Source: Gp1-AA133 sp964641665 (GTDB lineage: Bacteria > Acidobacteriota > Terriglobia > Terriglobales > Acidobacteriaceae). Taken from it: DNA of 64,000 nt. Made by a program: the position numbers and the translations under genes. The notes under the pieces were generated by a model. That model did no database searches. It was not told the origin of the DNA and saw nothing but the letters and a program-made list of their open reading frames with translations. Positions 8,708 through 19,100 of this stretch are shown here, piece by piece. The stretch covers positions 1-64,000 of the forward strand of contig CAZXKO010000023.1 in assembly GCA_964641665.1 (NCBI GenBank), in the 5' to 3' direction. The number at the start of each line of letters is the position of its first letter. Position 1 is the first letter of the stretch.

Positions 8708-9393
8708 ATGGATACGAAATCCTCGACAGCGGCGCAACGCCGCGCGTGGAATTACTGGTTCGAAGACGGACTGCCGACGTTGGTGGGCGGCGTCGGTTGC
8801 CTCTTTTTTGGATTGTGCTTCATGTTCAGTGGGCGGCGCTGCGGCTGCTATTTGCGGCGCTCTACAACATCGTTCTTTTGCGCCACCGGCCGATTGTCGA
8901 GTGGCTCAAAACCAGGCTCACATACCCGCGCACCGGGTACGTAACGTCGCCCTACTCTCCGCAAGACGAACTGCCTCAACTGCCGGACCTGGCGGCGCTT
9001 TGCCTGCAAGCCGATCCTGTCCGATTGGCGAAGACAGGGCGCGATCAGCGAGAACGGAGGAAACGGATGATCCTGGTGCTAGCGATGCTGCTCGCGGCAG
9101 TATTCGGGAGGATGTTCATCGACCGCCCCTGGGTTTACGCTGCCGCGGGGGGCGACCTGGCGCTGGCTTTGTGGGTCATGAACGGAAAAGACTTCCGGCT
9201 TTCACGGGTCGCGATTGGCGGCATTCCGTTGGTCGGCCTCTCCACGGCGATGTTCCCGCCGGGGTTGGTGACACCCGCGCATCGCCTGGGATATTTCGTA
9301 GCGGCGGGCAGCCTGTTGATCGTGGCGGACGGATCATGGGCGCTCGGGCACTATTTGTGGCGGCATCCGGCGACGAGAGTCCTGGCGGAATGA
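8708..9393 (+). pseudogene. conserved membrane protein, frame broken near 8820-8850
   Basis: The start is clear: GGAGG lies before an ATG at 8708, opening MDTKSSTAAQRRAWNYWFED and a first hydrophobic stretch. That frame soon turns to Arg/Cys/Ser-rich text. The homologous continuation (ALYNIVLLRHRPIVEWLK, PRTGYV, then three more hydrophobic segments) lies in the frame one base earlier and ends at 9393. One missing base between about 8820 and 8850 would restore a protein of about 228 residues. Its stop overlaps the start of the winged-helix gene (ATGA), so the pair is one operon. I know of no function for the family. The break is either decay or a sequencing deletion. Confidence 0.7.
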
Positions 9394-9707
9394 CTCCGGA
9401 CTTGCAGGAACTGGCAACTCTCGACCGCGTGATTCACGAGCCGGCACGGCTCATGATTGTGACTACGCTCTTCGCCGTGGACGAGGCGGATTTCTTGTAC
9501 CTGCAGCGCGAATGCGGCCTGACGCAGGGAAACTTGTCGAGTCACCTGGCCAAGCTGGAAGAAGCAAAATACGTGCTGATCGAGAAAATGTTCAAGGGGA
9601 AATATCCCCTCACGGTTTGCAGCCTCACCAAGAAGGGACGCAAGGCATTCGAAGAATATGTGCGAAAGATGCGCCTGGTAGCGAACGCTACGGCTCGCAA
9701 TTACTAA
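9390..9707 (+). CDS. winged-helix transcriptional regulator (MarR/ArsR-like)
   Basis: This 105-residue protein is essentially one winged helix-turn-helix domain. It contains RLMIVTTL, then the recognition-helix segment LTQGNLSSHLAKLEEAKYV, then the wing KYPLTVCSLTKKGRKAFEEY. This is the short winged-helix type common in Acidobacteria and often paired with a small membrane protein. Its ATG overlaps the stop of the preceding membrane gene by the ATGA pattern, indicating translational coupling. It probably controls its own operon, but no operator could be assigned. Confidence 0.82.
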   Translation: MTPDLQELATLDRVIHEPARLMIVTTLFAVDEADFLYLQRECGLTQGNLSSHLAKLEEAKYVLIEKMFKGKYPLTVCSLTKKGRKAFEEYVRKMRLVANATARNY

Positions 9708-9751
9708 CGGTCGCAGCGTCCGAATGCCGCACGACCCCATGGGTCCAGTTC

Positions 9752-10426
9752 TCACCCGGTCGGGTAACCTTTTTCACCAATCAAGGGGACGAAACGGCAA
9801 CCGACTTCCCGGGTAATGACCGGGCTTGCCGCCTGTTTGGTAATGAGTTCCAATTGCTGGCACTCGATCGGCCCTACTGGGACGACGAGGCGGCCGCCTT
9901 CGCGCAGTTGCTCGAAGAGCGTTCTGGGAAATTCGGGAGCAGCGGCGGAGACGATGATGGCGTCAAAGGGCGCGAGCGCTGGCAGGCCGGAGGTGCCATC
10001 GCCGACCAGGAGCGTGATGTTGGAATAGGCGAGCCGTTGGAGAACGACCTCGGCTTGTGCGGCCAACTCGGGGTGACGTTCGATCGAATATACGTGCCGA
10101 CTGAGTTCGGCGAGTAGGCCGGTCAGATAGCCGGAGCCGGTGCCAATTTCGAGGACGGCATCTTCGGGTTTGAGGCTGAGAAGCTCGAGCATGAGGGCAA
10201 CGATGTAAGGCTGTGAGATGGTCTGGCTGTAGCCGATAGGGAGCGGGTTATCGTCGTAAGCCTGATCGCGGTAGGGCTCGGCGACGAACTCGTGCCGGGG
10301 GACGCGGGCCATCGCCGCGAGGACACGCTCGTCGCGAATGCCGCGCTGGCGAAGTTGCAACTCGAGCATGCGCTCGCGACGGTGGGCGAGGCTGATGTCG
10401 GCGGGAGTGGAGGATAAAGGTTTCAA
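9752..10426 (-). CDS. pcm: protein-L-isoaspartate O-methyltransferase
   Basis: Pcm methylates isoaspartyl residues in damaged proteins using S-adenosylmethionine, starting their repair. The 224-residue length and motifs fit: GYSQTISQPYIVA (65-77) is the family signature, and VLEIGTGSGYLTGLLA (91 on) is the SAM-binding motif I, followed by SIER and GDGTSG. Translation ends facing the plus-strand regulator at 9390, so the two genes are convergent. The N-terminal region (RERMLELQLRQRGIRD) is standard. Confidence 0.92.
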   Translation of the reverse strand: MKPLSSTPADISLAHRRERMLELQLRQRGIRDERVLAAMARVPRHEFVAEPYRDQAYDDNPLPIGYSQTISQPYIVALMLELLSLKPEDAVLEIGTGSGYLTGLLAELSRHVYSIERHPELAAQAEVVLQRLAYSNITLLVGDGTSGLPALAPFDAIIVSAAAPEFPRTLFEQLREGGRLVVPVGPIECQQLELITKQAASPVITREVGCRFVPLIGEKGYPTG

Positions 10427-10478
10427 GGTTTCAAGGTTGCACAGATAGTTTCAGGTTTCGGGTTACGAGTTTCAAGTG
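10424..10478. repeat. word repeat (AAGGTTTC/CAGGTTTC units)
   Basis: Short units AAGGTTTCAAGGTTTCAAGG followed by variants CAGGTTTCGGG and GAGTTTCAAG cover the pcm upstream region. They resemble the AGGTCTT words in style but differ in sequence. They overlap the pcm start codon. Confidence 0.5.
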
Positions 10479-10551
10479 GGTTGGTGGTGATCGCGGCCTT
10501 GGCGACGGGAATCGACTGGGCATTCGATCCAACGACAATCTTTTGAGAAGG

Positions 10552-10587
10552 AGCCGGTCCCAAGCAAGGCGGGACCGGCTATTTTTT
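10552..10587 (+). terminator. intrinsic terminator, orphan on the plus strand
   Basis: A perfect 10-bp stem (10552-10561 with 10571-10580), a 9-nt loop and a T6 tract at 10582-10587 make a textbook plus-strand terminator. Both neighbouring genes are on the minus strand, and the nearest plus-strand gene ends at 9707. Either it serves a short untranslated RNA from 10430-10550 or it is a leftover. Confidence 0.72.
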
Positions 10588-10604
10588 GCGGAGTTCGGGA
10601 CGTG

Positions 10605-11147
10605 TCAGAAGTTGAGGACGATGCCGGTGGAGAAGCGGGCGTTGTTCTGGGTGTTGCTGAAGAAGCGGGTCTGGAGGTAGTCGCCCTGGAAACGCCAGGC
10701 GAGGGTGGGCACGAGGTGGTAGTCGAGGCCCCCTCCGATGGCGGTGGCTAACGAGGTATCGGACGCGGTGAACCCGGGGGCGCTCACGCTTGTGTGGCCG
10801 GCACCGATCAGGGCGTGGGCAAAGGGGCGGAATTTTCCGATCGAGCCCGAGACGCGAGGGCCGAACATGAAATTGTGCTCACTGCCGTTGACGTGAATGA
10901 TCTGGGTGCTGCTGGGGAAGTTGTTGGAACCGTAGTGGCCGCTGAAGTCGGCGACGATGCCCACAAAAGGTAGGACCTTGCCTTCCAGAGAGCCTTCCCA
11001 CCCGTTCAGGTTGGAGCGGTCGTTCACGTTGAGGTCCGCGGAGACGTAGGAGTATCCGAAGAAAATGTTGCCTTTGGGGACTTGGGCTGCAGCGAAAGAG
11101 GTCAGAGCGAAAAAGGACAACACTACGATCAGTTTGTTTCTGCGCAC
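10605..11147 (-). CDS. small outer-membrane beta-barrel protein
   Basis: The 180-residue product has a signal peptide (VRRNKLIVVLSFFALTSFAAAQ) followed by alternating short strands with many Gly/Phe/Tyr residues. It ends in Phe after an amphipathic strand (FSTGIVLNF), the C-terminal signal of BAM-inserted barrels. About eight strands are implied, like OmpA/OmpX-type barrels. The GTG at 11147 has GGAGGA 7 nt upstream and is preferred over a longer frame from 11213. Function is unknown, probably adhesion or porin-like. Confidence 0.78.
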   Translation of the reverse strand: MRRNKLIVVLSFFALTSFAAAQVPKGNIFFGYSYVSADLNVNDRSNLNGWEGSLEGKVLPFVGIVADFSGHYGSNNFPSSTQIIHVNGSEHNFMFGPRVSGSIGKFRPFAHALIGAGHTSVSAPGFTASDTSLATAIGGGLDYHLVPTLAWRFQGDYLQTRFFSNTQNNARFSTGIVLNF

Positions 11148-11412
11148 AGCGACTTCCTCCTGTATGAGATGCTCCGGCTTAGATGCGGGCGACGGAGTGA
11201 GAGATGGCGGCAAATCACCGGGGAATTAACTCTTGAGATTCCCGGCCATGAGTCGGCCTGGAGAAAATTCTTTATGGGCTTCGGGTGCCGTCGGCGGTAT
11301 GGGGTCCCCTTCGACTGCGCTCAGGGCAGGCTTTCGACTCCGGCGCAGCTGATGCTGCGCCTGCGCTCAGGATGACAGTTATTTGAAACACCCACTTAGG
11401 GCGGATGACAGG
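11148..11412. other. spacer with interspersed repeat
   Basis: This spacer lies between the beta-barrel gene and the end of the TamB-like gene. Positions 11301-11378 carry repeat words (TTCGACTGCGCTCAGGGCAG, then CTGCGCTCAGGATGACAG) related to the spacer repeats at 6271, 34671 and 36591. I see no further gene or terminator. Confidence 0.5.
11301..11378. repeat. interspersed spacer repeat
   Basis: GGTCCCCTTCGACTGCGCTC at the left and CGCTCAGGATGACAG at the right match the frame of the other spacer repeats in this window (AAGGTCCCTC...GGGATGACA), with two partial internal copies of the CGACT/GCGCTCAGG words. Confidence 0.55.
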
Positions 11413-14400
11413 TTATTTCTTGCGCTGACGGATTTTGACGTCGAAGCTCACTACGCCGTTCTGGTCGCGGGTGCCGACGATGGAGACGTTTCTCTTGAGG
11501 TAGTACTCACCCTGGATGATCTGCTGCGAGGCCTGGGAGACGTTCTGGCTGTAGGTCAGCGTGAACATGTTCGAGATCTGCTGCTCGATGGTCACCTGAG
11601 GGCCGCGGGTGGGGTTGGTTTCGGTGCTCAGTCCCTGGGGATCGATTTTGATTTTGCTGACGCCGAACAGCTTTTGAACCCGATTGCTGACGGTGGCGTT
11701 AAGCGCTTCGCTCAGGATCAGGTTCGATGCGGTCTCGCTAAAGGGCGAGCTTCCCGACTGAGCGAGCTGGGCGGACTGCTCGCGGGTCTGGCCTACAGCG
11801 AGGAGCGCGACGATGTCGGCTTCTGGCAAAGGCGGATCGGAGCGGTACTTCACGCTGAGCGGCTTGCTGGTGTCGCCATTGACGCTGACGGTGATGTCGT
11901 AATCTCGAACGCGGGTAGTTGCCTGCAGATCAAGCACGGGGCGAATGCTCACCGGACTCTGGAACATGACTTCGCCGCGTTCCAGGCGGTATTTGGCACC
12001 ATTGAAATTAATCTCTCCTTCCAAGACTTCGACTCGGCCGAGAAGAGCAGGTTTGGCGGCGGTGCCGCGCAAGCGGAGATCGGCGTCGCCGGAGAGGCGG
12101 GCGATGGCGGTCTGCATCTGCAGGTCGGGCGCGGTGGTGACGTGGACATCAAGCTTCACGCGATACAGCGGTGAAGTTGCAGGTGGGACCACGACCGACT
12201 GCGGGCCACCGGACGCGTAAGCGGCGAAGTCGAAACCGGGCGTGATAGCCAGCTTGGTCACCATCACGTCGCCACTGAGGGTGGAGCTTTCGCGGGTACC
12301 GAAGAAGCGCACGTCAGCGTTGGCGGTGGAGCTGACCCCGGGCGGATAGCGCAGGCGGACATCCTGTGCCTTGGCGCTGAAATCGAAGTTGATCTGGCCC
12401 GCGTATGTGGAGGCTTCGCCGGTAAGGTTGAGAGTGCCGCCCCCGCTGTGCGCGGTGAGGTTTTCGATCTGCAACCGGTTCCGGTTGAAGACGAGCGATC
12501 CGTTCATATCGCTCAGGCCGCTGGGGAGATCGAGATAGGCGATGGATCCATGGCTGACGTTAACTTTTCCCTGCAGGAGCGGATCGGCGGCTGAGCCGGT
12601 TACCGTCATCGCGACCTCGACCATTCCGGAGGAGGTGAAGTCGGATTTGAGGGTTTGGATGAGCTGGAGGTTGAGGTGCCCGTCGGCGGCGAGGTCGAGA
12701 TCGTGATTGCCGAGCAGTGAGGCGGTGCCGTGTGCGGAGAAGTCGGTGTCCTCGCCCAAAATGTGTAGTTGTTCGAGGCGAATGGTTTGCTGCGCCATGG
12801 ACAGGCGGATCGGGCCTTGATTGTTGAGCTTGACCTCGTCGACATTTATGTCGACGCCGTCGAGCGTGGCCACGACATTCAGCTCGCTGGGGCGGCGGAG
12901 CGATCCGCGGAGTTGAAGCTGCCCGGTAATGCCCGAGTGTCCAGCCACCCGACCATGGAGGTACTCGCGCAGAACGGCATCGAGGTCGAGGTGGCTGAAG
13001 TGCACGTTGATGTCGGCGAGGTAGTCTTCACGCGGACGGACGGAACCATCGAGATCGAAACTGGCGTGTTCGAAGTCTGACTTGGCGGTGAGGTGGACGG
13101 TTTCACCCTGTGTGGCGGCGTCGATGTTGAGATTGCCGGCGCGCTCGTGGTCGAGAGTAAGGTCACGCACGAAAACTTTGGCGTTGATCGCAGGGGCCTC
13201 GGGAGTGCCTGAGCCTTGGGCCGTGAAATCGACACGCCCTTCCACGGGGATGCGCGTAGTTTGCAGCTTGGGGATGCGTGCCAGATCAAAGTTCTTGGCA
13301 GTTAAATTGAAATGATAGGTGCGCGTGGCGGGGTTCCAGGCCGCTCCTCCGGTGGCCTGAGCGTCGTGGTAGCTGACGTGGATGTTGTTTAGAGAGGCTT
13401 CGCCCTCGAACCAGCGCACGTCGGAGTCGAACTGCTGGAGTGCTTCACCGTCAACAGTGGCGTCGGTAAGGTGAACGTGTCCGTCGGCATGCGGGTTTTG
13501 GCGAGTGCCCCCGGCTTGCGCGGTGAGATTCAGACTACCGGTGACCGGATACTGGTAGCCGAGCAGCGTTTCGAGTTCCGCGATGTCGGCGTTCTCCAGA
13601 TTGAGGTTCGCCGTAAAGGTGTCGTCCGGGCCGAACGAGCCCCGGGACAAAGACGCACTGACGTCAAAATGCGCGGTGGCGTCGCCATGAATGGCGGTAC
13701 CGTGACGGAGCGCAACGTTGTGGGAAGTGAGTTGGGCGTCGGCGGCAAAGGAGTCCCAGTGAAGCCGCTGTTCTGGCTCGCGATCGGTGGCGGGCAGGAG
13801 CGCGTCGAAGTCCTGAATCTGCAGATGACCGGCGAGGCTGGCGGCGGAGAGCTTTCCGCTGGCGAACCCGGTGAAACGCGCACTTCCATGCAGAATCACG
13901 GGCAGGCGAGTGGGGCCGTGGACAGCAACGATGAAGGGCTGCAGTTCATCGAGATTGGATGTGCTGGCGGAAAGTTGCAGATACGAGGCGGAGGCTAGTT
14001 TCCCGTTGGCGTGCACCTGGGTGGCGTGCGTGTTGGCGTCAAGCTGGGTGAGTTCAAGTTCATCCGCGGAGGCGCGATAGATGCCGCGAACGGTGGCAGT
14101 CAGGGGAAGTTGATGTGGTTGAGGATTTGAGGGTGGAACCAGGTTGAGTCCAAACTCCGCGTCCGCGCGGCTGAGCGAACCGGTCCAACGCGCTTCGATG
14201 GTGCCGTCGGTGGCGCCAGCCAGGTTGAGCCGGTCGAGGGGATTCTGCCTGGTGCTAAGAGCCGCAGCGATGGCGCCAGCCGAAACATCTTTGAGGTGTA
14301 CACGCAGGATACCGCGCTGCTCTTCGGGTTTCTTCTCTTTTTGTTTGGTCTCTCTGGCGCCGTGCACCGGCAGAGGCGGAACCAGCCAGTTGGTGACCTC

Positions 14401-15459
14401 GGCGTCGCCGGTTACGGAGCCTCCCAGAAGGCGGCCCTGCGCCCGGCTCAGCTTGATCTGGCGTTCGCTGATGGAGAAGTCCGAGCTGAGTGTCGCATCG
14501 CGGAGCGTGAGCTGGTCGTCGCGGTACTCGAAATTCTTCAAGGCGGCTTTGCCGTCGGAGGAAAACTTTTCGGCGGTCCAGGTTCCTTTGCCGTTGAGGT
14601 CGAGCAGACCGGCGCGGATCTCGCGTTGCTTGGTGATGGAGGCAGCTTCGGCAAGGTCCACGGCCCCGCTATAGCTGGCTTCGATCTTCGGCGTCTGGAA
14701 GTCAGTGATCCGGCCGCTGGCTTCCAGATGAGAGCGGCCGGAGTTCCATTTCAAGGAACTGATTTCGACATCGTTCTTCCCCAGACTGAAATGCGCGGAG
14801 GCCATCCAGGAGAAGGGCTGGTAGTTCTGAAAATGGGTATCGACTTTTCCGAGCAGCAGGTTGCTCTCATAGCGGCCCCGGAAGAAGGAGTAGGTCATGT
14901 CAGCTGAGACGTCGGCGACATCGACGTCGAACGGGACCGGGTGATCGTTCCAGAAGAATTCTCCGCGGTGCACTTCCAACTGGCGGATAGACAACGAGAA
15001 GAGCTGTTCCACTGAGGACTGGGTGGATGCGACGCGAATCTTGGGCTCGGGCAGGTTGGTGCGACCGTCGGAATAAACAATGAGGTGGACGACGGGGTGG
15101 TCAAGGACCACCGACTTGAAGCCGAAGCTGGTCTCGAGCAGCGAGATTACTTTGATGCGAGCGACCGCCCGATCCACATGCGCCAGGGGGACTGCTCCGG
15201 GACCTTCGAGGCCGTGGACGGTGAGGTCGCGTATTTCCACCTGCAAGCGAAACGGAATGGTGTGGTAAGTGCCAAGTTCGACGCGGCCGCCGGTCGCCTT
15301 TTCCATGGCGGTGACGATGCGGCCGCGCACGTAGGCCTGGAAGGAGTCGGTGGTCATGTACCAGGCGGCGGCGCCCAGGAAGACCACTCCAGCGAGGAAG
15401 AGGATCAGGAGATATTTCCACCAGCGGCGGCGCGCGGGGCTGGGAGGGACATCAGTCAC
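11413..15459 (-). CDS. tamB: TamB-like translocation and assembly module protein (DUF490)
   Basis: This is a very long (1348-residue) inner-membrane-anchored periplasmic protein. A single N-terminal transmembrane helix (KYLLILFLAGVVFLGAAAWY) is followed by hundreds of residues of repeating beta strands of the AsmA/TamB type. A conserved C-terminal TamB domain (VRDYDITVSVNGD, then DIVALLAVGQTRE) follows. Such proteins span the periplasm and are tied to outer-membrane protein or phospholipid transport, partnered with an Omp85 protein. The GTG at 15459 overlaps the end of the SurA-like gene by 8 bp; the longer frame upstream is antisense noise. It is the third cistron after Omp85 and SurA-like. 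Confidence 0.86.
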   Translation of the reverse strand: MTDVPPSPARRRWWKYLLILFLAGVVFLGAAAWYMTTDSFQAYVRGRIVTAMEKATGGRVELGTYHTIPFRLQVEIRDLTVHGLEGPGAVPLAHVDRAVARIKVISLLETSFGFKSVVLDHPVVHLIVYSDGRTNLPEPKIRVASTQSSVEQLFSLSIRQLEVHRGEFFWNDHPVPFDVDVADVSADMTYSFFRGRYESNLLLGKVDTHFQNYQPFSWMASAHFSLGKNDVEISSLKWNSGRSHLEASGRITDFQTPKIEASYSGAVDLAEAASITKQREIRAGLLDLNGKGTWTAEKFSSDGKAALKNFEYRDDQLTLRDATLSSDFSISERQIKLSRAQGRLLGGSVTGDAEVTNWLVPPLPVHGARETKQKEKKPEEQRGILRVHLKDVSAGAIAAALSTRQNPLDRLNLAGATDGTIEARWTGSLSRADAEFGLNLVPPSNPQPHQLPLTATVRGIYRASADELELTQLDANTHATQVHANGKLASASYLQLSASTSNLDELQPFIVAVHGPTRLPVILHGSARFTGFASGKLSAASLAGHLQIQDFDALLPATDREPEQRLHWDSFAADAQLTSHNVALRHGTAIHGDATAHFDVSASLSRGSFGPDDTFTANLNLENADIAELETLLGYQYPVTGSLNLTAQAGGTRQNPHADGHVHLTDATVDGEALQQFDSDVRWFEGEASLNNIHVSYHDAQATGGAAWNPATRTYHFNLTAKNFDLARIPKLQTTRIPVEGRVDFTAQGSGTPEAPAINAKVFVRDLTLDHERAGNLNIDAATQGETVHLTAKSDFEHASFDLDGSVRPREDYLADINVHFSHLDLDAVLREYLHGRVAGHSGITGQLQLRGSLRRPSELNVVATLDGVDINVDEVKLNNQGPIRLSMAQQTIRLEQLHILGEDTDFSAHGTASLLGNHDLDLAADGHLNLQLIQTLKSDFTSSGMVEVAMTVTGSAADPLLQGKVNVSHGSIAYLDLPSGLSDMNGSLVFNRNRLQIENLTAHSGGGTLNLTGEASTYAGQINFDFSAKAQDVRLRYPPGVSSTANADVRFFGTRESSTLSGDVMVTKLAITPGFDFAAYASGGPQSVVVPPATSPLYRVKLDVHVTTAPDLQMQTAIARLSGDADLRLRGTAAKPALLGRVEVLEGEINFNGAKYRLERGEVMFQSPVSIRPVLDLQATTRVRDYDITVSVNGDTSKPLSVKYRSDPPLPEADIVALLAVGQTREQSAQLAQSGSSPFSETASNLILSEALNATVSNRVQKLFGVSKIKIDPQGLSTETNPTRGPQVTIEQQISNMFTLTYSQNVSQASQQIIQGEYYLKRNVSIVGTRDQNGVVSFDVKIRQRKK

Positions 15460-16147
15460 TGCCCTGGCCCCCCGAGGCAGTCGGCGGGTTGGAGCCAGCA
15501 ACGGTGGTACGGATCTTGCTTTCCGCGCGGAGAGATTGAAGCCAGGAGGAGAATAGCTGGTTGACCTTCTCTTGGGTGAGGATCTCGCGGATCCTGGCAG
15601 AAACTTCGGCGAGCGGAACGTCCTGGCTGCCCAGTTGATGAAGTTTAGGCAGGAACTTGTCGTGGTAGTAGGACTCGATGCTCTGGGCGTCGATCTGCAC
15701 GCTGGGACGAAGGCGGGCGTCCACCTGTCGCAGAACTGAAAGGTCGTGGGTGACGCGGGCCTCGAACTGTTTCTCGTCGAATCCGTAGCGGGCAAGGGCG
15801 GCCTGCCAAGCTTCCTGGGAAGTCGCAGATTTCTGAGCCTGAATTTCCTGAATGCGTTTCTTCACTTCATCGGCTGGGGGCTGCGGAGACTCTGCGCCCT
15901 GAGCCTGTTCGCGAAGCAATTCCTGGTCGATGAGGCGGTCTAGTGCGCGGCTGCGATCCCGGACGGTGAGTTGATCCAGCGGACGGCCTTCGACGAAGGC
16001 TTCGAAGCGGACGGCATCGTCCCAATCGCTCTGCAGGATCACATGGCCATTGACGGTAGCAACGATGCGATCGATGACGTCAGCCGCTCGCGCCTGGATT
16101 GCAGCTGCAGCCAGCAGGAGCAGCACGAAATGGGAGAACCTTCGCAT
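15452..16147 (-). CDS. SurA N-terminal-domain periplasmic chaperone
   Basis: The 231-residue protein starts with a signal peptide (FVLLLLAAAAIQARA, cleaved before ADVIDRIVATVNG). The IVATVNGHVILQSD segment is the SurA chaperone signature. It has the SurA N-terminal helical domain and returning C-terminal helix but no parvulin-type isomerase domain, so it is probably a pure chaperone for unfolded outer-membrane proteins. The start codon overlaps the Omp85 stop (TGATG) and its end overlaps the TamB-like start. It therefore sits between the two machines it would serve. Confidence 0.84.
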   Translation of the reverse strand: MRRFSHFVLLLLAAAAIQARAADVIDRIVATVNGHVILQSDWDDAVRFEAFVEGRPLDQLTVRDRSRALDRLIDQELLREQAQGAESPQPPADEVKKRIQEIQAQKSATSQEAWQAALARYGFDEKQFEARVTHDLSVLRQVDARLRPSVQIDAQSIESYYHDKFLPKLHQLGSQDVPLAEVSARIREILTQEKVNQLFSSWLQSLRAESKIRTTVAGSNPPTASGGQGSD

Positions 16148-19100
16148 CAGAATGCCTGACCAATACTAAAGAAGAAGTTGAAATGACTGGCCCGCTGCGG
16201 AACGAACTGGGTCGAGGTCGACTGTCCGTTCACGTCGTTGGTGACGGTATTGAAACTGGGAAACGCGGGCGGATTCAGATTGTACCCGAAATCGAAGCGA
16301 ACTGGGCCGATGGGTGTCTTGTAGTGCACCCCGACCCCGACCGCGTGCGAGATATAGCTGAAGTCGCACTGGGTGTAGGTGTCCTGGTGCAGGCAGGAGT
16401 CGGGGTTCTTCTGGCGCCAGCGGAACAGGTGGTTGGCCATATCGTTGGCCTTGGCGAACACGTTGCCCATGTCGTGGAAGAGGGCGAAGCTGATGTTGTC
16501 GCCAACGAAGGGCAGGTCCGCGGGGGGAAGGCGCAACTCCACCTGGTTCAGAAACAAAGCACTGCCTCCCACGGGAAAGCCGGTCTTCAAGTCGCGCGGC
16601 CCTGCCTGATTTAACCCGAAACCACGATGAGAGTTGCCACCACCGGACAAAAAGCGTTCGGGGAGCGGGATCAGGTCCACGCCGGTGGGCGCGGTCAGGA
16701 GTTCGCTGGGCTCGAGAATCACGGTTGAGCCAAAGGGTGTTTGGACCCCGACGTGGGTTGATCGCGCGAAGACGAAGCGCTTGGCCTCGGGGCGGTGTTT
16801 GCCGAAGGCGTGGTAGCTGGCGTTCTGCACCAGGATGCGGCTGAAGTCAGCTTCCGAACCGAAAATGCTGGCCGCGACTCCGGCGTCGACGGTAGTGTAA
16901 GTGCCGCGTGTGGATTCGATGGGATTGTTCCGCCGGTCGCGAATGAAGGTGAAACTGGGGATACCGACCCGGGTAGGCTGGGACAGAATAGGGATCAGGT
17001 TGGAGCTGATCACCAGGTTGCTTGCCTGCACCCTGCGATAGGTCATGCTGTAGACCGTCTCGCTGGGTGGGCGGCCGCCGGGAGCGCACTGGTCGGTCGT
17101 GCCGAAACACTGGTGGATATGGGCGGAGCCTTCCAGCCGTTTCGAAGTGAAGGTGGTGACGTCAAGAGTGTTGTCGTAGAAGCCGGTGAAAGAGAGGGTG
17201 AGCTTATCATTGTCGAACCAGCCGGGCGCGTTGTAGCTGACGAGCGCGCGCTGCTGGAGTCGGCCCAAGTGTCCCTTGAAGGTGATGGTGTGATCGAGGC
17301 CACGGAAATTGAGGCGGGTGACTTCAAGGGAAACCCGCGGGCTGGCGCCGGTCTTGCCCTGGGGTACGTTGGCGCTGGCGGAGGGCTGCCCGGTCTGTAC
17401 CTCGATGCCGAGTCCATAGTTGAAGGTGTAGCGCTTGGCTTCGCGGATATCGACCAAGATGTTCTTGGTGGGGTCGGCACCGTTGGGGTTCTGGACGGCG
17501 GTATCAACCTGGCCGAAAATGCCGAGGTCATAAAGGGACGCCTGGGTCTGGAGCATGTCCTCCTGACTGAGAGACGAACCCGGGGTGACCTTGAGCTTGC
17601 GTTGCACAACCGGGGGGCGGGTGTGAACCAAACCGGAGACCAGGACCTGATCGACAGAAAACTGCTCACCTTCCTGTAGAGTGAAGGTTAGGTCGATGCG
17701 GTCGGGCGTGTTTGGCGCCGGGCGGGCGGAGACCTCGAGACTGGCGTCGGGAAAGCCGTTGTTAAAGTAATAGTTGAGGATCCGGTCGCGAGCCTCAACC
17801 AGGTTGTAGTCGGAGTAAGGCTGGTTGGACCCGACTTCGGTAAGCGCCAACAGTTGCTCCTCCGGGATCCTGGCATTGCCAACGATCTTGAACGTCCCGA
17901 CCAGGGTTTGCGGTCCCTCCACAACCTGCAGCGCCAAGGCCAGCTGCTTTTCCTTGCCGCCATAGTTGTCATCGACGTTGCTCTTGATGTGAATCTGTCG
18001 GAATCCGTTGGCGCGATAGAGATCTTGCAGGCCGTTGACATCGCTGGCCAACAGCGACTGGCTGAAACGGCCGTGGGTGAGGAAGCGGGTGATAGGCTGC
18101 ACCTGCATGCGGGAGCGAAGGGCTTCCTGATCGAAGTATTTGTTGCCGGTGATGGTGACCTTGACCAGCTTGTGGCGGATACCGGCGTCAATCACGTAGA
18201 TGGCGCGAAGTTCGTTGCGGGTTGGGTCGGATTGCTTCTTCACGCCGACTTTGGCGTCGAAATATCCGCGGGTCTGCAGGTAGTCGAGCAGGTTGCGGCG
18301 GCCCTCGTTGAGGAGGTCGTCGTCGAGGGCGTTCTCTTCGTAGACGGGAACTTTCTTGCGCAGGATGCCCTGGCGGATTTTGAAACCTTCGACGCCGATA
18401 TCGACGGTGGGACCGGGGTCGATGAGGAAGGTGAAATCCAGCTTATTGGCATCGGAGCGGTAGATGCGCTCCGCAACGGAGACCTGCGCGAGCAGGCGGT
18501 TCTGCTTAAGGTACTTTCTCCGGATCCGTTGCAAGGCGCTGGTGACGCGATCGGCAGTCACGCGATCCCCGGAGTGCATCCGGGCGATGTCCTCGATCTG
18601 GCCCTTGGAGTAGCCGGCGTCGCCCCTCACGGAGACTTGTCCGATCTGAGCTGGGGCCCCGGGCTTGATGCGAAAGACGACGTCGACCTGGTCGGTTTCG
18701 GGATGCAGACGTTCGTCGTGGGTGAGCGAGGCGCGATAGAAGCCGTTGTCGGACATCAACTGGAGGATGTTCTTTTGAGCGCGGTCGAGTTTCTCCTGCG
18801 TGTAGACCTCGCCCAACTGGAACTTAGTAGCGCTGATGATCTGGTTGGCACTCGGCCGGCCGGGGTCGCCTCCGACGTTGACCGAACCGATGAAGTAATT
18901 ATTAACGGTGGCGAAAGTCAGGATCACCTGGTCGTCGGCTTTTTCGGCCTGGACCTGGATGTCGGCAAAGAGCCCGCTGTCGTACAAGACCTTCACGCTA
19001 TCGCGAATGGAGTCGCGGCTGAGGGGCTGCCCGACCTTCTGGGGAAGCAACTGCCGGAGATGGTCCTTCTCGCGCTCAGCCACACCGGAGAAGCGGATCT

